Source of the DNA: JAENVU01 sp963801105 | GTDB lineage: Bacteria; Actinomycetota; Acidimicrobiia; IMCC26256; JAENVU01 | Assembly (NCBI GenBank): GCA_963801105.1 | Contig: CAWDDH010000003.1 | Coordinates: 124,001 to 188,000, forward strand | Direction: 5' to 3' | Length of the DNA stretch: 64,000 bases | Shown here: one piece after another, positions 8,128-17,081 of the stretch | Layout: every line of letters starts with the position of its first letter | How positions within the stretch are numbered: the first letter of the stretch is position 1 | The notes under the pieces: generated by a model | The model's input: the letters and a program-made list of their open reading frames with translations, nothing else | Database searches by the model: none | What the model was told of the DNA's origin: nothing | Position numbers and translations under genes: made by a program

Positions 8128-8331
8128 TCAGGCGACGGGCTCGAACGGGTCCCGCGTCGAGACCGCCGGGACGGTGGTCGTCGTGGTGGACGTCGACGTG
8201 GTGGTGGTCGTCGAGGAAATCGCCGCCGTGGTCGGCGCCGGGGCACCGGCGCTGCCGCCGCTGCCCGAGCAGGCCGCGAGCCCGGCGGCCGCGACGACGA
8301 CCAGCGCGACTGCTCTCGTCCGACCCGGCAT
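8128..8331 (-). CDS. Small Thr-rich lipoprotein
   Basis: The 67-aa product has a signal peptide (basic MPGRTR, then Ala/Val-rich core) ending in the lipobox LAAC with the lipidated Cys at 21. A Ser/Gly stretch and a run rich in threonine (about residues 34-53) follow, closing with TRDPFEPVA. No enzymatic domain is visible. Upstream, TAGCCT lies 7 nt before ATG on the minus strand, matching the leaderless pattern of other genes here, which supports it being real despite its size. Confidence 0.6.
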   Translation of the reverse strand: MPGRTRAVALVVVAAAGLAACSGSGGSAGAPAPTTAAISSTTTTTSTSTTTTTVPAVSTRDPFEPVA

Positions 8332-8338
8332 GGCGCAC

Positions 8339-8344
8339 AGGCTA
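8339..8344 (-). promoter_or_regulatory. -10 element TAGCCT of small lipoprotein gene
   Basis: TAGCCT on the minus strand ends 7 nt before ATG 8331 with no Shine-Dalgarno, suggesting a leaderless mRNA. Confidence 0.4.
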
Positions 8345-8501
8345 GACACGCGACTCCGGGTCCGTGGGCGGTGACCTCGAAGATGTCCGCGGCCCCCTGG
8401 AGAGCCCTGCCCAAGAGGCGAGCCCAGCGCTGTGGTGTGCTCGCTCTGCTTCCGGGGAACCGCGGACGGGCGCAGCATCACACGAGCGCGTTTACGAGGC
8501 G

Positions 8502-11500
8502 CTAACCACCGTGACAGCGGGCGATCAGCGCCTCCGTGCCGGGCTCGGGGCGCGCGCCGATCTCCTCGAGGACGCGCTCGAGATGGTCCAGGATGCGGCG
8601 GGCAGCCGAGCGGTCGCCGCGCTCCAGGTGGATCGACGCCAGCAGCCGGTACGCGGCCTCGTTCCACCGATCCGAGGCGATCGTCCGCTTGGCCATCACC
8701 TCCGCTTCGCCCAACTGGTGGTTCGCGGCCAGGAGCTCACCCGCGCGGATGGCCGCTCGGGTGAACCGCGCACCGACGCGGATCCGCTCGAAGTCCAGCC
8801 ACTCGGCCGGATGCACGTCCGCGAGGAGCTCGCCCCGCCAGAGTCCGACCGCGTTCGTCAACGCTTCGAGTACCGCGCGGGGGCGCCCGCCCGCTCGAAC
8901 CTCTCCGCCTCCGCCATGGCCCACTCGAAGTCCCACAGGTCGACGGACAGGGCCGGATCCTCACGGAGCGTCAGCCGTTCACGCTCCTGGTGGATGAAGT
9001 AGGAGGGGGCGCCCCGCTCCCGACTCGGCTCGATCAGCTTGAGCAGGTGGGTCAAGGTCACCCGCAGGTTGCGCATCGCCGGCTCGTCGTCGAGACCGGG
9101 CCAGAGCGCGCCCGCCGCCTCGTCCCGTCGGACCGACCGACGGAGCACCAGGAGTCCGAGCAATGCCCGCACCCGCTCGCGACGGAGGGCCGACGCGTCG
9201 GACGGGAGACCGTCGACGTCGACCTCGAACGGTCCGAGGACGCGCAGTGCGACGCGATCGGACGCGGCCGGTCCGAGCAACACCGAGAACTCCGCGCCGA
9301 TCCGCGCGACCTCGGGATCGGTCGAGCCGGCGAAGCGTCGCACCACGTGGCGTTGGCTCGGCCCGATCCGACGGACGAGGTCGATCGGCGGGACACCCCC
9401 CGCGGCGGCGGAGCGCACCGCGGCCTCGATCAGCCAGGGAGCGGGCGCGAACCACCGCATCACGGACTCGTTCGGCCACTCGAACCGGGCCAGGAGCTCG
9501 GGGTCGCCGTCCCGCGCGGCGACGAACGCAGCCGCGAACTCGCGACGTCGCGCGTGCACCCCCTCGAGGTCCAGGGCGGCGTAGCGGTCGCGCAGCTCGG
9601 GCCGCAGCACGAAGAAGAGCACCAGCGCGTCGAGGGGCGGAAAGAACACACCACGGTCCGGCACCCGGGCGAGGACCCTGGCCGCTTCCTCCTCGTCGCC
9701 GGCGAGCACCGCCGTGGCGGCCACCGCGGTCAGCTCCTCGTCGACCGTCGCGTCGGTGGCCGGCCCGATCCGCTCGAGCTCGGCGAGGGCCCGGCGCGCA
9801 CCGTCGAGATCGCCGATGGTCGCCAGCGCCACCACGCTGCGGGACTGCGCGGTCCGCCGGACGATCAGCGCCCCGTGTTCGAGGTCACGCTCGCTCGAGC
9901 ATCGCAGCTGCTCGAACACCGCGTCGGGCGCTCCGAGCCCTTGGGCGATCGCGAGCTCGACGCCCAGGATGCCGTCCCGCATCCGCGCCTGGTCCGGTTC
10001 GGGGATCGCGCGCACGGTTCGCTCCGCCTCGCGGAACCGGCCCCTTCCCACCTGGGCCCGGGCCAACATGTAGGACATGAGCCCCTGAGTCGGATCGTGG
10101 GTCAGCTCGGCGATGACGGGTGCCAGCACCGCCTCCGCCCCGCGCAGGTCCCCCACCATGATGCAGAGCCCGCCCCGGGCGGCCGCGTCGAGGGGCAACG
10201 CGCCCGGGTAGCCCGACTGCGCGAGCTCCGAGATGCGCACGAAGTGCGGAGCAAATCGCGTCGCGTCGGCCAGGGCATAGGCGATGCTCCCCAGACGGGC
10301 GAGCGCGCCGAGCTCACCGTCCACGTCGCCCCGATCCGAGAAGGCCGCCACCGCATCCTCCGCGAGCGCGTACGCGCGTTCGGGATCGGCGACGGTCGTC
10401 GCGATGGCGTGGAGCAGCAGCACCTCGGGCTCGCGGTCCAGCGCCACCGGGACGAGCGCGGCCCACTCGGCGGCGAGATGAGGATCGCCCGGCGCCACGG
10501 GCTTGACGAGATCGGCCCGCAGGCACGCGAGCGCCTCGTCATGCGCCCCGGCGGCGATCAGCAACCGCACGGCCCGGTCGGTGTCGCCGCCCTCCCGGGC
10601 ATGGACGCCACCACGTCGGCGGATATCCGCGATCCGCTTCGGGGGCTCCTGGGCCAGGATCGGCTCGGCGATCACCTCGTGCAGCTCCCACCATCCCGCA
10701 TCGGATCGCGCCGCGAGCGGCATGGCCCCGAGGAGCTGATCGAGGTCCACGGCCTGCCCCGCGACGGCGGACGCCACCTCGGAGTCCGCACCGCCCAGGG
10801 CGGCGATCTCCACCAATCGCGCCCGTTCGTCCACGCTCCGCAGGCTGAGCACCTCTTCCCACACGTACTGCTCGGAGCCGACACCGGTCGCACGCGCCTG
10901 GAGCTCGGCGAGCGCGGGCCAGCCGTCGGCCGCGGCGATCCGCTCGACGGGCACGCGACGTAGGCGGGCGAACTCCTCGACCTCGGTATCGGTGAAGCGG
11001 AGGTCCGAATCACGCAGGACGATCGCCTGCCCCGCGACCGCCAGGCGCGCGAGGCCCACCGGCGGCATGACCCGGGACCCGAGCACCAGGTGCGTGTTGC
11101 CGGGCAGCCTCCGCACCAGCTCGCCGAGGAACGCGAGTCCGTCGCACCCGGACGGAAGCTCGTGCACGTCGTCGAACACGAGGCTGATCGGCGTCGGCGC
11201 CCGGGACCAGCACACATCGAGCACGAGGTCGACCAACCGATCCGTCTCCACCGCCGGCACGGGCGCGGCACCGAGCCGCTCGAGCAACCGTTGGGCGAGG
11301 CGAACCGCATGCGCATCGGCAGCCCCGAGGCGCAGGTGCAGGTCCACCCCGGTGGGGACGGCCCGGTGCTCCGCCAGGGCCTGGCCGATCAGCGTGCTCT
11401 TGCCGAACCCGGCACCTGCGACGATCGCGGTCACCGGACGCGACCACCGACCGGCGACGACGTCCAGCAGGCGTCGGCGCACGAGCACCTCGACGGTCGA

Positions 11501-11542
11501 CGCCGCGGGCGCGTCGTCGCAGCGGCGATCGCGCTCGCTCAC
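8502..11542 (-). pseudogene. SARP/BTAD-type ATPase transcriptional regulator, frameshifted as given
   Basis: Reading from GTG 11542, the protein has an N-terminal STAND/MalT-like NTPase with Walker A AGAGFGKSTL and Walker B LVFDDVHEL. A long helical repeat region follows, then a winged-helix DNA-binding domain (LRVLGPFEVDVDG...LWPGLDDEPAMRNLRVTLT) and the start of a BTAD domain. Frame 1 stops at 8858 just after FERAGAPAR. The rest of the BTAD (VLEALTNAVGLWRGELL to the C-terminus at 8502) continues in another frame. Restoring one C in the CCCCC run at 8879-8883 would fuse both into about 1013 aa. It may be a sequencing error, a mutation, or less likely programmed slippage. It is divergent from the polysaccharide copolymerase gene. 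Confidence 0.8.
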
Positions 11543-11952
11543 CCTCCGACCGGCCTCGACCGCCGTCTGCCCACCACGCCCGGATCGTAGGACCGGATCC
11601 GGAAGCGGGTCCGGGCTGCTCGAGTCCGCGTGCGCGATGTCGGGGCCGGAGTCGACCCTGGGCAGGGAGGATCGACGTCACGGCCCCGACGGGCGTCGGT
11701 CTAGCAGGAGTGGGCGCGCGCCACCTCCGGCTTCTGCGGCGCGCGTCTCGACGTTCCCCGCTGCTGGGATCCGGAATGTCCGGCCTCGCTCCCCCCGTGC
11801 TCACTCGTCTCGTTCGCAACATTCAGAACGTTGAGCACTCTGGATGAATCTGGCCACGACTGTTACCGTCCCGCCTTGGCCTCGGCCGTCCGGAAGGTGG
11901 TCCGCCACCCACCCGGAGGCCGAAACGGATCAGGCCGGGGAGGGTGCACATC
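11543..11952. other. Intergenic region between divergent regulator and BY-kinase genes
   Basis: These 410 bp hold no convincing gene. They include a near-palindrome at 11817-11833 and a TACCGT hexamer at 11874-11879, placed about 73 nt before the kinase start, which could be its -10 element. Confidence 0.4.
11817..11833. promoter_or_regulatory. Near-palindrome upstream of BY-kinase gene
   Basis: CAACATT-CAG-AACGTTG pairs over 7 bp with one mismatch. It lies about 40 bp upstream of a TACCGT -10 candidate in the divergent intergenic region, so it may be an operator. The binding protein is unknown; the adjacent SARP regulator is one candidate. Confidence 0.3.
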
Positions 11953-13671
11953 ATGGGGCTTCGTCGCAGCCTCGAGATGCTCGGGCGCAGGAAGTGGTGG
12001 ATCCTGGGCTGCGGGATCGTCGTCGGATCGCTCGTCGGCGGACTCAGCGCGCGTGAGGCCCCGACCTACTCGGCGCAGGCTCGCATCCAGGTCCGCACCG
12101 GCCCGCTCGGCGTCACACCTTCGGACCGGGCGGTGAACGCGCGGGTCGACGCCATCACCGACGAGCCGGTGCTCACCCCGGTGGCCTCCCGGCTCGGGCA
12201 CACCACCACCGCACGGGTGCGCGACGCGATCGCCGTCGATCGGGTCGGGGACGCCGTCATCGCGATCACCGCGACCGGGTCGACGCGCGCGCACGCCGCG
12301 CGCATCGCCAACGCCGTGGCCCGCACCGCCATCGAGGTGGACCTCGCCACGCAGGTCCGTGACGCACAGACCACGGTCGCCGATCTCGATGCGCAACTCG
12401 CGGGGCTCCAGGCGCGGACGGACGCGCTCGACGAGCAGATCGGTTCCGGCACACCTTCGGCCGCGCAGTCCGCACAGTTCACCGCGATGGCGGACCGGAC
12501 CCAGGCGGCCCAGGACCACCGTCAGCGCCTCCAGCACACGCTCGACGTAGGCCCGACGGCATCGGCGATCGTCGCGCCCGCCCGCGCGGCCGACGCCGAA
12601 CGGGGCGGCGACCCGGTACGGGACGGTCTCCTGGCCGGTGTGCTCGCGCTCCTGGTCGCCGCCGCCGCCGCCTGGACGATCGAGGTCCTCGGCGACCGGG
12701 TGCGTTCGGCGGACGAACTCGGCCGGATGGCCGGTCTCCCGATCCTCGCCGAGCTACCCCTCGATCCCCGCTCGAAGAAGGACCGTCGCCGCATCGCGGT
12801 CTCCACGAGTCCCCGCTCGCCGCTCGGCGAAGCCACCCGGGCGCTCCGGACGAGCATCGAGCTCCATGACGTCGAGCACCCGAGCCCGACGCTGCTCGTG
12901 ACGAGCGCCGTCTCCGGCGAGGGGAAGTCGCTCGTGAGCGCCAACCTCGCGGCCGCCTACGCGCTCGCCGGGTCGCGGACCGTCCTCGTGGACGGCGACC
13001 TGCGCACGCCGCACCTCTCGTCGGTGTTCGGCACCTACCCCGCGCCCCTGCTGGCCTCCGGGGAAGCGGTCCACGGCCTGTCGACGCTCGTCAGCGAGTC
13101 GACGGTCTCGGGCGCAGACCGACCCCGACTCGAGCAGGCCGCACTGCTGCGCACCCCGATCCAGAACCTGCTCTTCCTGCCCGCCGGGCCCGCGCCCGCG
13201 AACCCCTCCGACCTCCTCGACTCACGCGCGATGGACCTGCTCCTGGGCGATCTCGCGGCCATCGCCGACGTCGTCATCATCGACGCGCCGCCACTGCTGC
13301 CCGTCAGCGACGCCGCCGGGCTCGCCCGCCGGGCCGACGCCGTCGTCCTGGTCGGCGCGATCGGCAGCTCCCGTCGTCGGGAGGTCCGGCGCGCCCGCCG
13401 GGTGCTCGACGCCCACCCCGGCGTGCTCGGCGCCGTGGCCAACCAGGTCGCTCCGGGCACCGCCTACGTGTCGCACCGGCGCACCGCCAAGCCCCTGAGT
13501 CCGGCCAAGACCCCACGCAGCCCGGCGCTGACCGTGATGCGCCGGCTCGAGGTCCCGCCCCCGAGCGGCGTGCCCGACGCCAACGGCGACATCTGGATCG
13601 ACCTCTCCGACGACGCCGACGACCAGCGTCTCGACCTCGGCTCGCTGCAGGTGAGCAGCTGGGGCCGGTAA
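11953..13671 (+). CDS. Wzz/BY-kinase-type polysaccharide copolymerase
   Basis: The 572-aa product combines two transmembrane helices (about residues 14-32 and 215-238), flanking a mostly helical extracytoplasmic Wzz segment, with a cytoplasmic P-loop domain. It shows Walker A SGEGKS, Walker A' VLVDGDLRTP and Walker B VVIIDAPPLLPVSD, the bacterial tyrosine kinase set. Such proteins control polysaccharide chain length and export. The C-terminus lacks the usual tyrosine cluster. No glycosyltransferase, Wzx or Wzy gene is next to it, so it is an orphan. ATG 11953 is chosen because GGGGAGGG sits 8 nt upstream; an in-frame GTG at 11944 is possible. Confidence 0.85.
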   Translation: MGLRRSLEMLGRRKWWILGCGIVVGSLVGGLSAREAPTYSAQARIQVRTGPLGVTPSDRAVNARVDAITDEPVLTPVASRLGHTTTARVRDAIAVDRVGDAVIAITATGSTRAHAARIANAVARTAIEVDLATQVRDAQTTVADLDAQLAGLQARTDALDEQIGSGTPSAAQSAQFTAMADRTQAAQDHRQRLQHTLDVGPTASAIVAPARAADAERGGDPVRDGLLAGVLALLVAAAAAWTIEVLGDRVRSADELGRMAGLPILAELPLDPRSKKDRRRIAVSTSPRSPLGEATRALRTSIELHDVEHPSPTLLVTSAVSGEGKSLVSANLAAAYALAGSRTVLVDGDLRTPHLSSVFGTYPAPLLASGEAVHGLSTLVSESTVSGADRPRLEQAALLRTPIQNLLFLPAGPAPANPSDLLDSRAMDLLLGDLAAIADVVIIDAPPLLPVSDAAGLARRADAVVLVGAIGSSRRREVRRARRVLDAHPGVLGAVANQVAPGTAYVSHRRTAKPLSPAKTPRSPALTVMRRLEVPPPSGVPDANGDIWIDLSDDADDQRLDLGSLQVSSWGR

Positions 13672-13677
13672 TCCCCC

Positions 13678-13731
13678 GCCGTTCGGGGCACCCCGCCGAC
13701 GCCACGACCGTCGGGCGGGTGCCCCGACGGT
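13678..13731 (+). terminator. Hairpin after BY-kinase gene
   Basis: Just 7 nt after the stop, CCGT-CGGGGCACCC pairs with GGGTGCCCCGACGG across a short loop, with CCGAC/GTCGG also pairing (a bulge on one arm). There is no T-tract, as is common in G+C-rich actinobacteria. Probably a transcription terminator. Confidence 0.6.
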
Positions 13732-13854
13732 TGGGTCGATCGGCTCAACCGGGCCGGCCCACCCGATGCACCCTCAAGGGTCGCGCTCAGCGGACGACAA
13801 CAGTTCCCGGACCGTCCGGCAGTCAACGTCGCCTGCGGAGGTCCAGACCTGGGT

Positions 13855-13885
13855 CCGCGCCGCTCTCTTCCCGAGGGCGGCGCGG
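13855..13885 (-). terminator. Hairpin downstream of the 85-aa protein gene
   Basis: CCGCGCCGC and GCGGCGCGG form a perfect 9-bp inverted repeat around a 13-nt loop. It lies about 30 nt past the stop of the minus-strand gene ending at 13917, so it likely ends that transcript. Confidence 0.5.
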
Positions 13886-13916
13886 GCCGCGACTGCGCTG
13901 CGATCGCGGCGGGCGA

Positions 13917-14174
13917 TCAGTCGTCGACAGTGACGAGCCCCAGCTCGACGAAGATCGCGACGCGCTCCTGCTCGAACGTCGCCGTGTCGAGCTCCCCGGC
14001 CTCGTGGCGACGGCTCAGCTCGCCGTAGCGGGCCATCAGCGCCTCCTCGTCGACCGCGGGCTGGTCGCCCTGGCTCTCGTCGCGCTCCTCGCGCCGCTCC
14101 CGCTTGCTCGCCGCCCGTGCCTGGCGCCGCAACTCACGTGCGCGCTTCTCGAAACTCTCGCGTCCTCGGGCCAT
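13917..14174 (-). CDS. Small charged protein with SHOCT-like C-terminus
   Basis: The 85-aa protein has a highly basic helical first half (RARELRRQARAASKRERRE). Its C-terminal helical hairpin (ALMARYGELSRRHEAGELD, then TFEQERVAIFVELGL) resembles the short SHOCT/oligomerisation motif in which an L-x-G-x-I/L-T/D turn joins two helices. It is likely cytoplasmic and may bind nucleic acid or oligomerise. I recognise it as an actinobacterial conserved hypothetical, not a named protein. GAGGCGAG precedes the start, and a hairpin follows its stop. Confidence 0.65.
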   Translation of the reverse strand: MARGRESFEKRARELRRQARAASKRERREERDESQGDQPAVDEEALMARYGELSRRHEAGELDTATFEQERVAIFVELGLVTVDD

Positions 14175-14404
14175 GGTCTCGCCTCACTTCCGTTCGGGGG
14201 TTCACGCGCCTCGGGGCCGGGGTGACGGCCGTTCGACTCGCCGGTCACATCCGGGAAGAGGTCCCGGGGACGGTCGAGCTGTCCGAGATGCGCTGCAGCC
14301 GGCTCTGCGGCCGCTGCACGATTCGACCCTAGTTTCGCGCATCCGGACCACCCAGTCGGGACCGGGGCCGATCCGGACACGCGTCACACCGCCCGGACTG
14401 CTCC

Positions 14405-14410
14405 TAGAGT
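14405..14410 (+). promoter_or_regulatory. -10 element TAGAGT of methyltransferase gene
   Basis: TAGAGT ends 7 nt before ATG 14418; no Shine-Dalgarno lies between. Consistent with leaderless transcription and with this ATG rather than the in-frame GTG at 14409 being the start. Confidence 0.45.
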
Positions 14411-14417
14411 GCCGCCG

Positions 14418-15257
14418 ATGAGCTCACCCAATGCAGAGCAGTCGGCGTTCTGGGATGAGATCGCCCCGGGCTGGCGTGCCTCGGAGCGACACACCGAGAT
14501 GGTGTCGGAGCGGATCGGCCGCGCGGCAATGGAGCTGCTCGACCTCGGCCCCGGGCACCGGGTCGTGGACATCGGGTGTGGGTCCGGGAGTACGACCTTC
14601 GCGCTCGCCCGGACCGTCGGCCCCGATGGCGCCGCGCTCGGACTCGACATCTCCCCGGCGATGGTCGCCATCGCATCGGAGCGCGAACCGGCAGAGCCCA
14701 ACGCGACCTTCGTCGTCGCCGACGCCCAGTCCGACACACCACCCGGTGGGCCGTTCGACGCCGTGTACTCCCGGTTCGGCGTGATGTTCTTCAGCGACCC
14801 GCCCCGGGCGTTCGCGAACATCCGAGCGTGGCTCGTGCCCGGAGGGCTGCTGGCGTTCGCGTGCTGGACGGACGTCTTCGCCAACGACTGGATGTTCGTC
14901 CCCGGATCGGCCGTCGTCTCGGTGACCGGCGCGTTGCCGCCGATGCCGGCAGCCGGCGAACCCGGTCCGCTGTCGCTCGAGGACGCCGAGCACGTCCGCA
15001 CGCTCCTCGCCGGGGCGGGATTCACCGACGTCGAAGTGACGCGACACGCCGAGACGGTCGCCGTTCCCGCGGGCGAGCTCGACGCGCTCGTCGCCACGAC
15101 GAGTCGCGTCGGCCCGGTCCACGAAGCACTGCGCACCGCCGATGGCCCGACCGCGGCTCGGATCACCGACGCCGTCCGCGCTGCGCTCGCGGAGCGCATC
15201 GTGGAGGACCAGATCCGACTCGGCGCGGCCGCGCTTCTCGTCCACGCGCGGGCCTGA
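14418..15257 (+). CDS. Class I SAM-dependent methyltransferase
   Basis: The 279-aa product has the Rossmann methyltransferase motifs: motif I VVDIGCGSGSTT (about residues 47-58), the acidic residue of motif II in LGLDIS, FVVADAQSD before the adenine site, and FDAVYSRFGVMFFSDP as motif IV. It resembles UbiE/COQ5-type methyltransferases of small molecules. The C-terminal half carries substrate-binding insertions with no recognisable signature. The start is set by the -10 hexamer at 14405. It converges on the PPOX-class gene with an 11-nt gap. Confidence 0.88.
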   Translation: MSSPNAEQSAFWDEIAPGWRASERHTEMVSERIGRAAMELLDLGPGHRVVDIGCGSGSTTFALARTVGPDGAALGLDISPAMVAIASEREPAEPNATFVVADAQSDTPPGGPFDAVYSRFGVMFFSDPPRAFANIRAWLVPGGLLAFACWTDVFANDWMFVPGSAVVSVTGALPPMPAAGEPGPLSLEDAEHVRTLLAGAGFTDVEVTRHAETVAVPAGELDALVATTSRVGPVHEALRTADGPTAARITDAVRAALAERIVEDQIRLGAAALLVHARA

Positions 15258-15269
15258 GCCGCTCGACGG

Positions 15270-15761
15270 TCAGTCCTCGAAGAGCGACGGCGGGAAGCCC
15301 CCCTTGCTGACCGGGCCCCAGCGCGTCGGCTCGACGAGCACGATGCACTTGCCCTGCTCGGTCATCGCCTGCCGGTAGTCATCCCAGTCCGGGTGCTCAC
15401 CCGAGATCGACCGGAAGTACTCGACGAACGCGTCTGCGGCCTCGGGCATCTCGACCACCTCGGCGGTCCCGTCGATCTGGACCCACGAGTCGTTGAACTC
15501 CGACCCCATCACCGCGATCGACACCCGCGGGTCCCGGCGTGCGTTCTTGGCCTTGGCCCGCTCGGGGTAGGTCGCGACGGCGAGGCGCCCGTCCGCGACG
15601 GTCCCGCCGGTGACCAGACTCATCTGCGGTCGACCATCCGCCCGCGTGGTCGCGAGGACCCAGCGGTGGCGGTCGGCGAGGAACGCGTCGAGCCCCGCGC
15701 GATCGACGCGCACGTCGGAGGCCCGGTGCGCGGCACGCGGGTCGTCCTGGGGGATCTTCAT
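15270..15761 (-). CDS. PPOX-class F420-dependent reductase
   Basis: The 163-aa split-barrel flavin/deazaflavin protein shows WVLATTRADGRPQMSLVTGG (first strands, cofactor phosphate region), ERAKAKNARRDPRVSIAV and a C-terminal WGPVSKGGFP. This arrangement belongs to the TIGR03618 group of F420-binding PPOX-class proteins rather than FMN-binding PdxH. The substrate is unknown; relatives reduce biliverdin or other conjugated compounds. GAGGGAG precedes ATG 15761; a longer frame upstream has no ribosome site. Confidence 0.85.
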   Translation of the reverse strand: MKIPQDDPRAAHRASDVRVDRAGLDAFLADRHRWVLATTRADGRPQMSLVTGGTVADGRLAVATYPERAKAKNARRDPRVSIAVMGSEFNDSWVQIDGTAEVVEMPEAADAFVEYFRSISGEHPDWDDYRQAMTEQGKCIVLVEPTRWGPVSKGGFPPSLFED

Positions 15762-15873
15762 CAGTGGCTCCCTCTCGTCGGCTCCCTCGACCGTATTGCC
15801 CGCCGGCTGTCGACGAACCACCGCGACGCGCCGTCGCTAGCATCGGGGCCCCGACCCTCGACCCGCCAGGTCC

Positions 15874-16902
15874 ATGCGCACGACGCCACCACTCCACCGT
15901 TCCGCCACCGCCGCTCACCCGGGCCTGCTCGCGGCGGCGCTGGCGCTGACGCTGGGACTCGGCGCCTGCGCGAGCTCCTCGCCGGCGGCGAAGTCCCCGG
16001 CCACGACGACGACCACCTCGAGCCGGAGCACCGCGACGAGCGCCGGCGGCGGTGGCGGTGCCACGGCCACCGGTCCCACCCCGGCTCAGGAGGCGCTGGT
16101 GGCCGAGCGCCCGTTCACGCTCCGCGTCCCGCCCGGCGTCGACCCGGCGACACCGGCACCGCTGCTGGTCCTCCTGCACGGGTACGGCGTCACCGGCGCG
16201 ATCCAGGAGGCCTACCTCAAGCTGAGCCCGGTGACGGACGCGCACGGGATGCTCCTCGCCGTCCTCGACGGCACGACGAACGCGCTCGGCAAGCAGTTCT
16301 GGAACGCGACCGACGCGTGCTGCGGGCCGCGGAGCAAGGTGGACGACGCCGCCTACGTCACCGCGGTCATCGCCGACGTGAAGGCGAGGCACGCGGTGGA
16401 CCCGAAGCAGGTGTACCTGATGGGTCACAGCAACGGAGGTTTCATGTCGTACCGCATGGCCTGCGACCACGCCGACGAGATCGCGGCGATCGCCAGCATC
16501 GCGGGCGCGACCTTCGCCGATCCCGCCAGGTGCACGCCGACCGAGCCGGTGGCCGTCCTCGAGGTCCACGGCACGGCCGACAAGACCATCGCCTACGACG
16601 GCGGCACGATCGGCGGCGTGGCCTACCCCGGAGCCCGGACGACCGTGAAGACCTGGGCCCGCTACGACGGGTGCGCGCCGGTGGCGGACCGCCGGGCGCC
16701 GCGGACCCGCACCATCGTCGAGAACCTGCCCCCCGCGACCGTGACGACCTACGACCGGGGGTGCGATCCGAACGGGGGGGCGGAGCTCTGGACCCAGCCC
16801 GACGGGCCGCACATCCCGCCGTTCACCCAGACGTTCTCCGAGCAGGCCGTCTCCTTCCTCCTGGCCCACCCGAAGGTCTCGGCCGGCCTGACGGCTCGCT
16901 GA
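15874..16902 (+). CDS. Secreted esterase lipoprotein, PHB-depolymerase/LpqC-like
   Basis: The 342-aa product has a signal peptide ending in lipobox LGAC, a Thr/Ser-rich linker to about residue 65, and an alpha/beta hydrolase fold. Catalytic candidates are Ser in GHSNGG, Asp in HGTAD and His in DGPHIPPF, with the LLHGYG oxyanion strand. This matches the poly(3-hydroxybutyrate) depolymerase/feruloyl esterase ESTHER group anchored to the membrane. A TAGCAT -10 at 15838 implies a leader of about 25 nt. It diverges from the PPOX gene. Confidence 0.85.
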   Translation: MRTTPPLHRSATAAHPGLLAAALALTLGLGACASSSPAAKSPATTTTTSSRSTATSAGGGGGATATGPTPAQEALVAERPFTLRVPPGVDPATPAPLLVLLHGYGVTGAIQEAYLKLSPVTDAHGMLLAVLDGTTNALGKQFWNATDACCGPRSKVDDAAYVTAVIADVKARHAVDPKQVYLMGHSNGGFMSYRMACDHADEIAAIASIAGATFADPARCTPTEPVAVLEVHGTADKTIAYDGGTIGGVAYPGARTTVKTWARYDGCAPVADRRAPRTRTIVENLPPATVTTYDRGCDPNGGAELWTQPDGPHIPPFTQTFSEQAVSFLLAHPKVSAGLTAR

Positions 16903-17081
16903 AGCCCGTCGGTCGCACCGAGCGACGACCTCGCGACGCGGTCCCGGATTCCCGGACCATCGCCGCCCCCGACGCGGACTTCCGGCCCTGGCCGCAGACC
17001 GCCCGCCGGCACATGATGACCTCACCACGAATGGTCCCCGTGACGCAGTGCCGACGAACGACGTGAAGGGAGACCGACGGA

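Noticed and set aside
16939..16958. GGTCC...GGACC dyad between the esterase and SQR genes
   Set aside because: Five-bp arms with a 9-nt loop; not distinguishable from chance at this G+C content.
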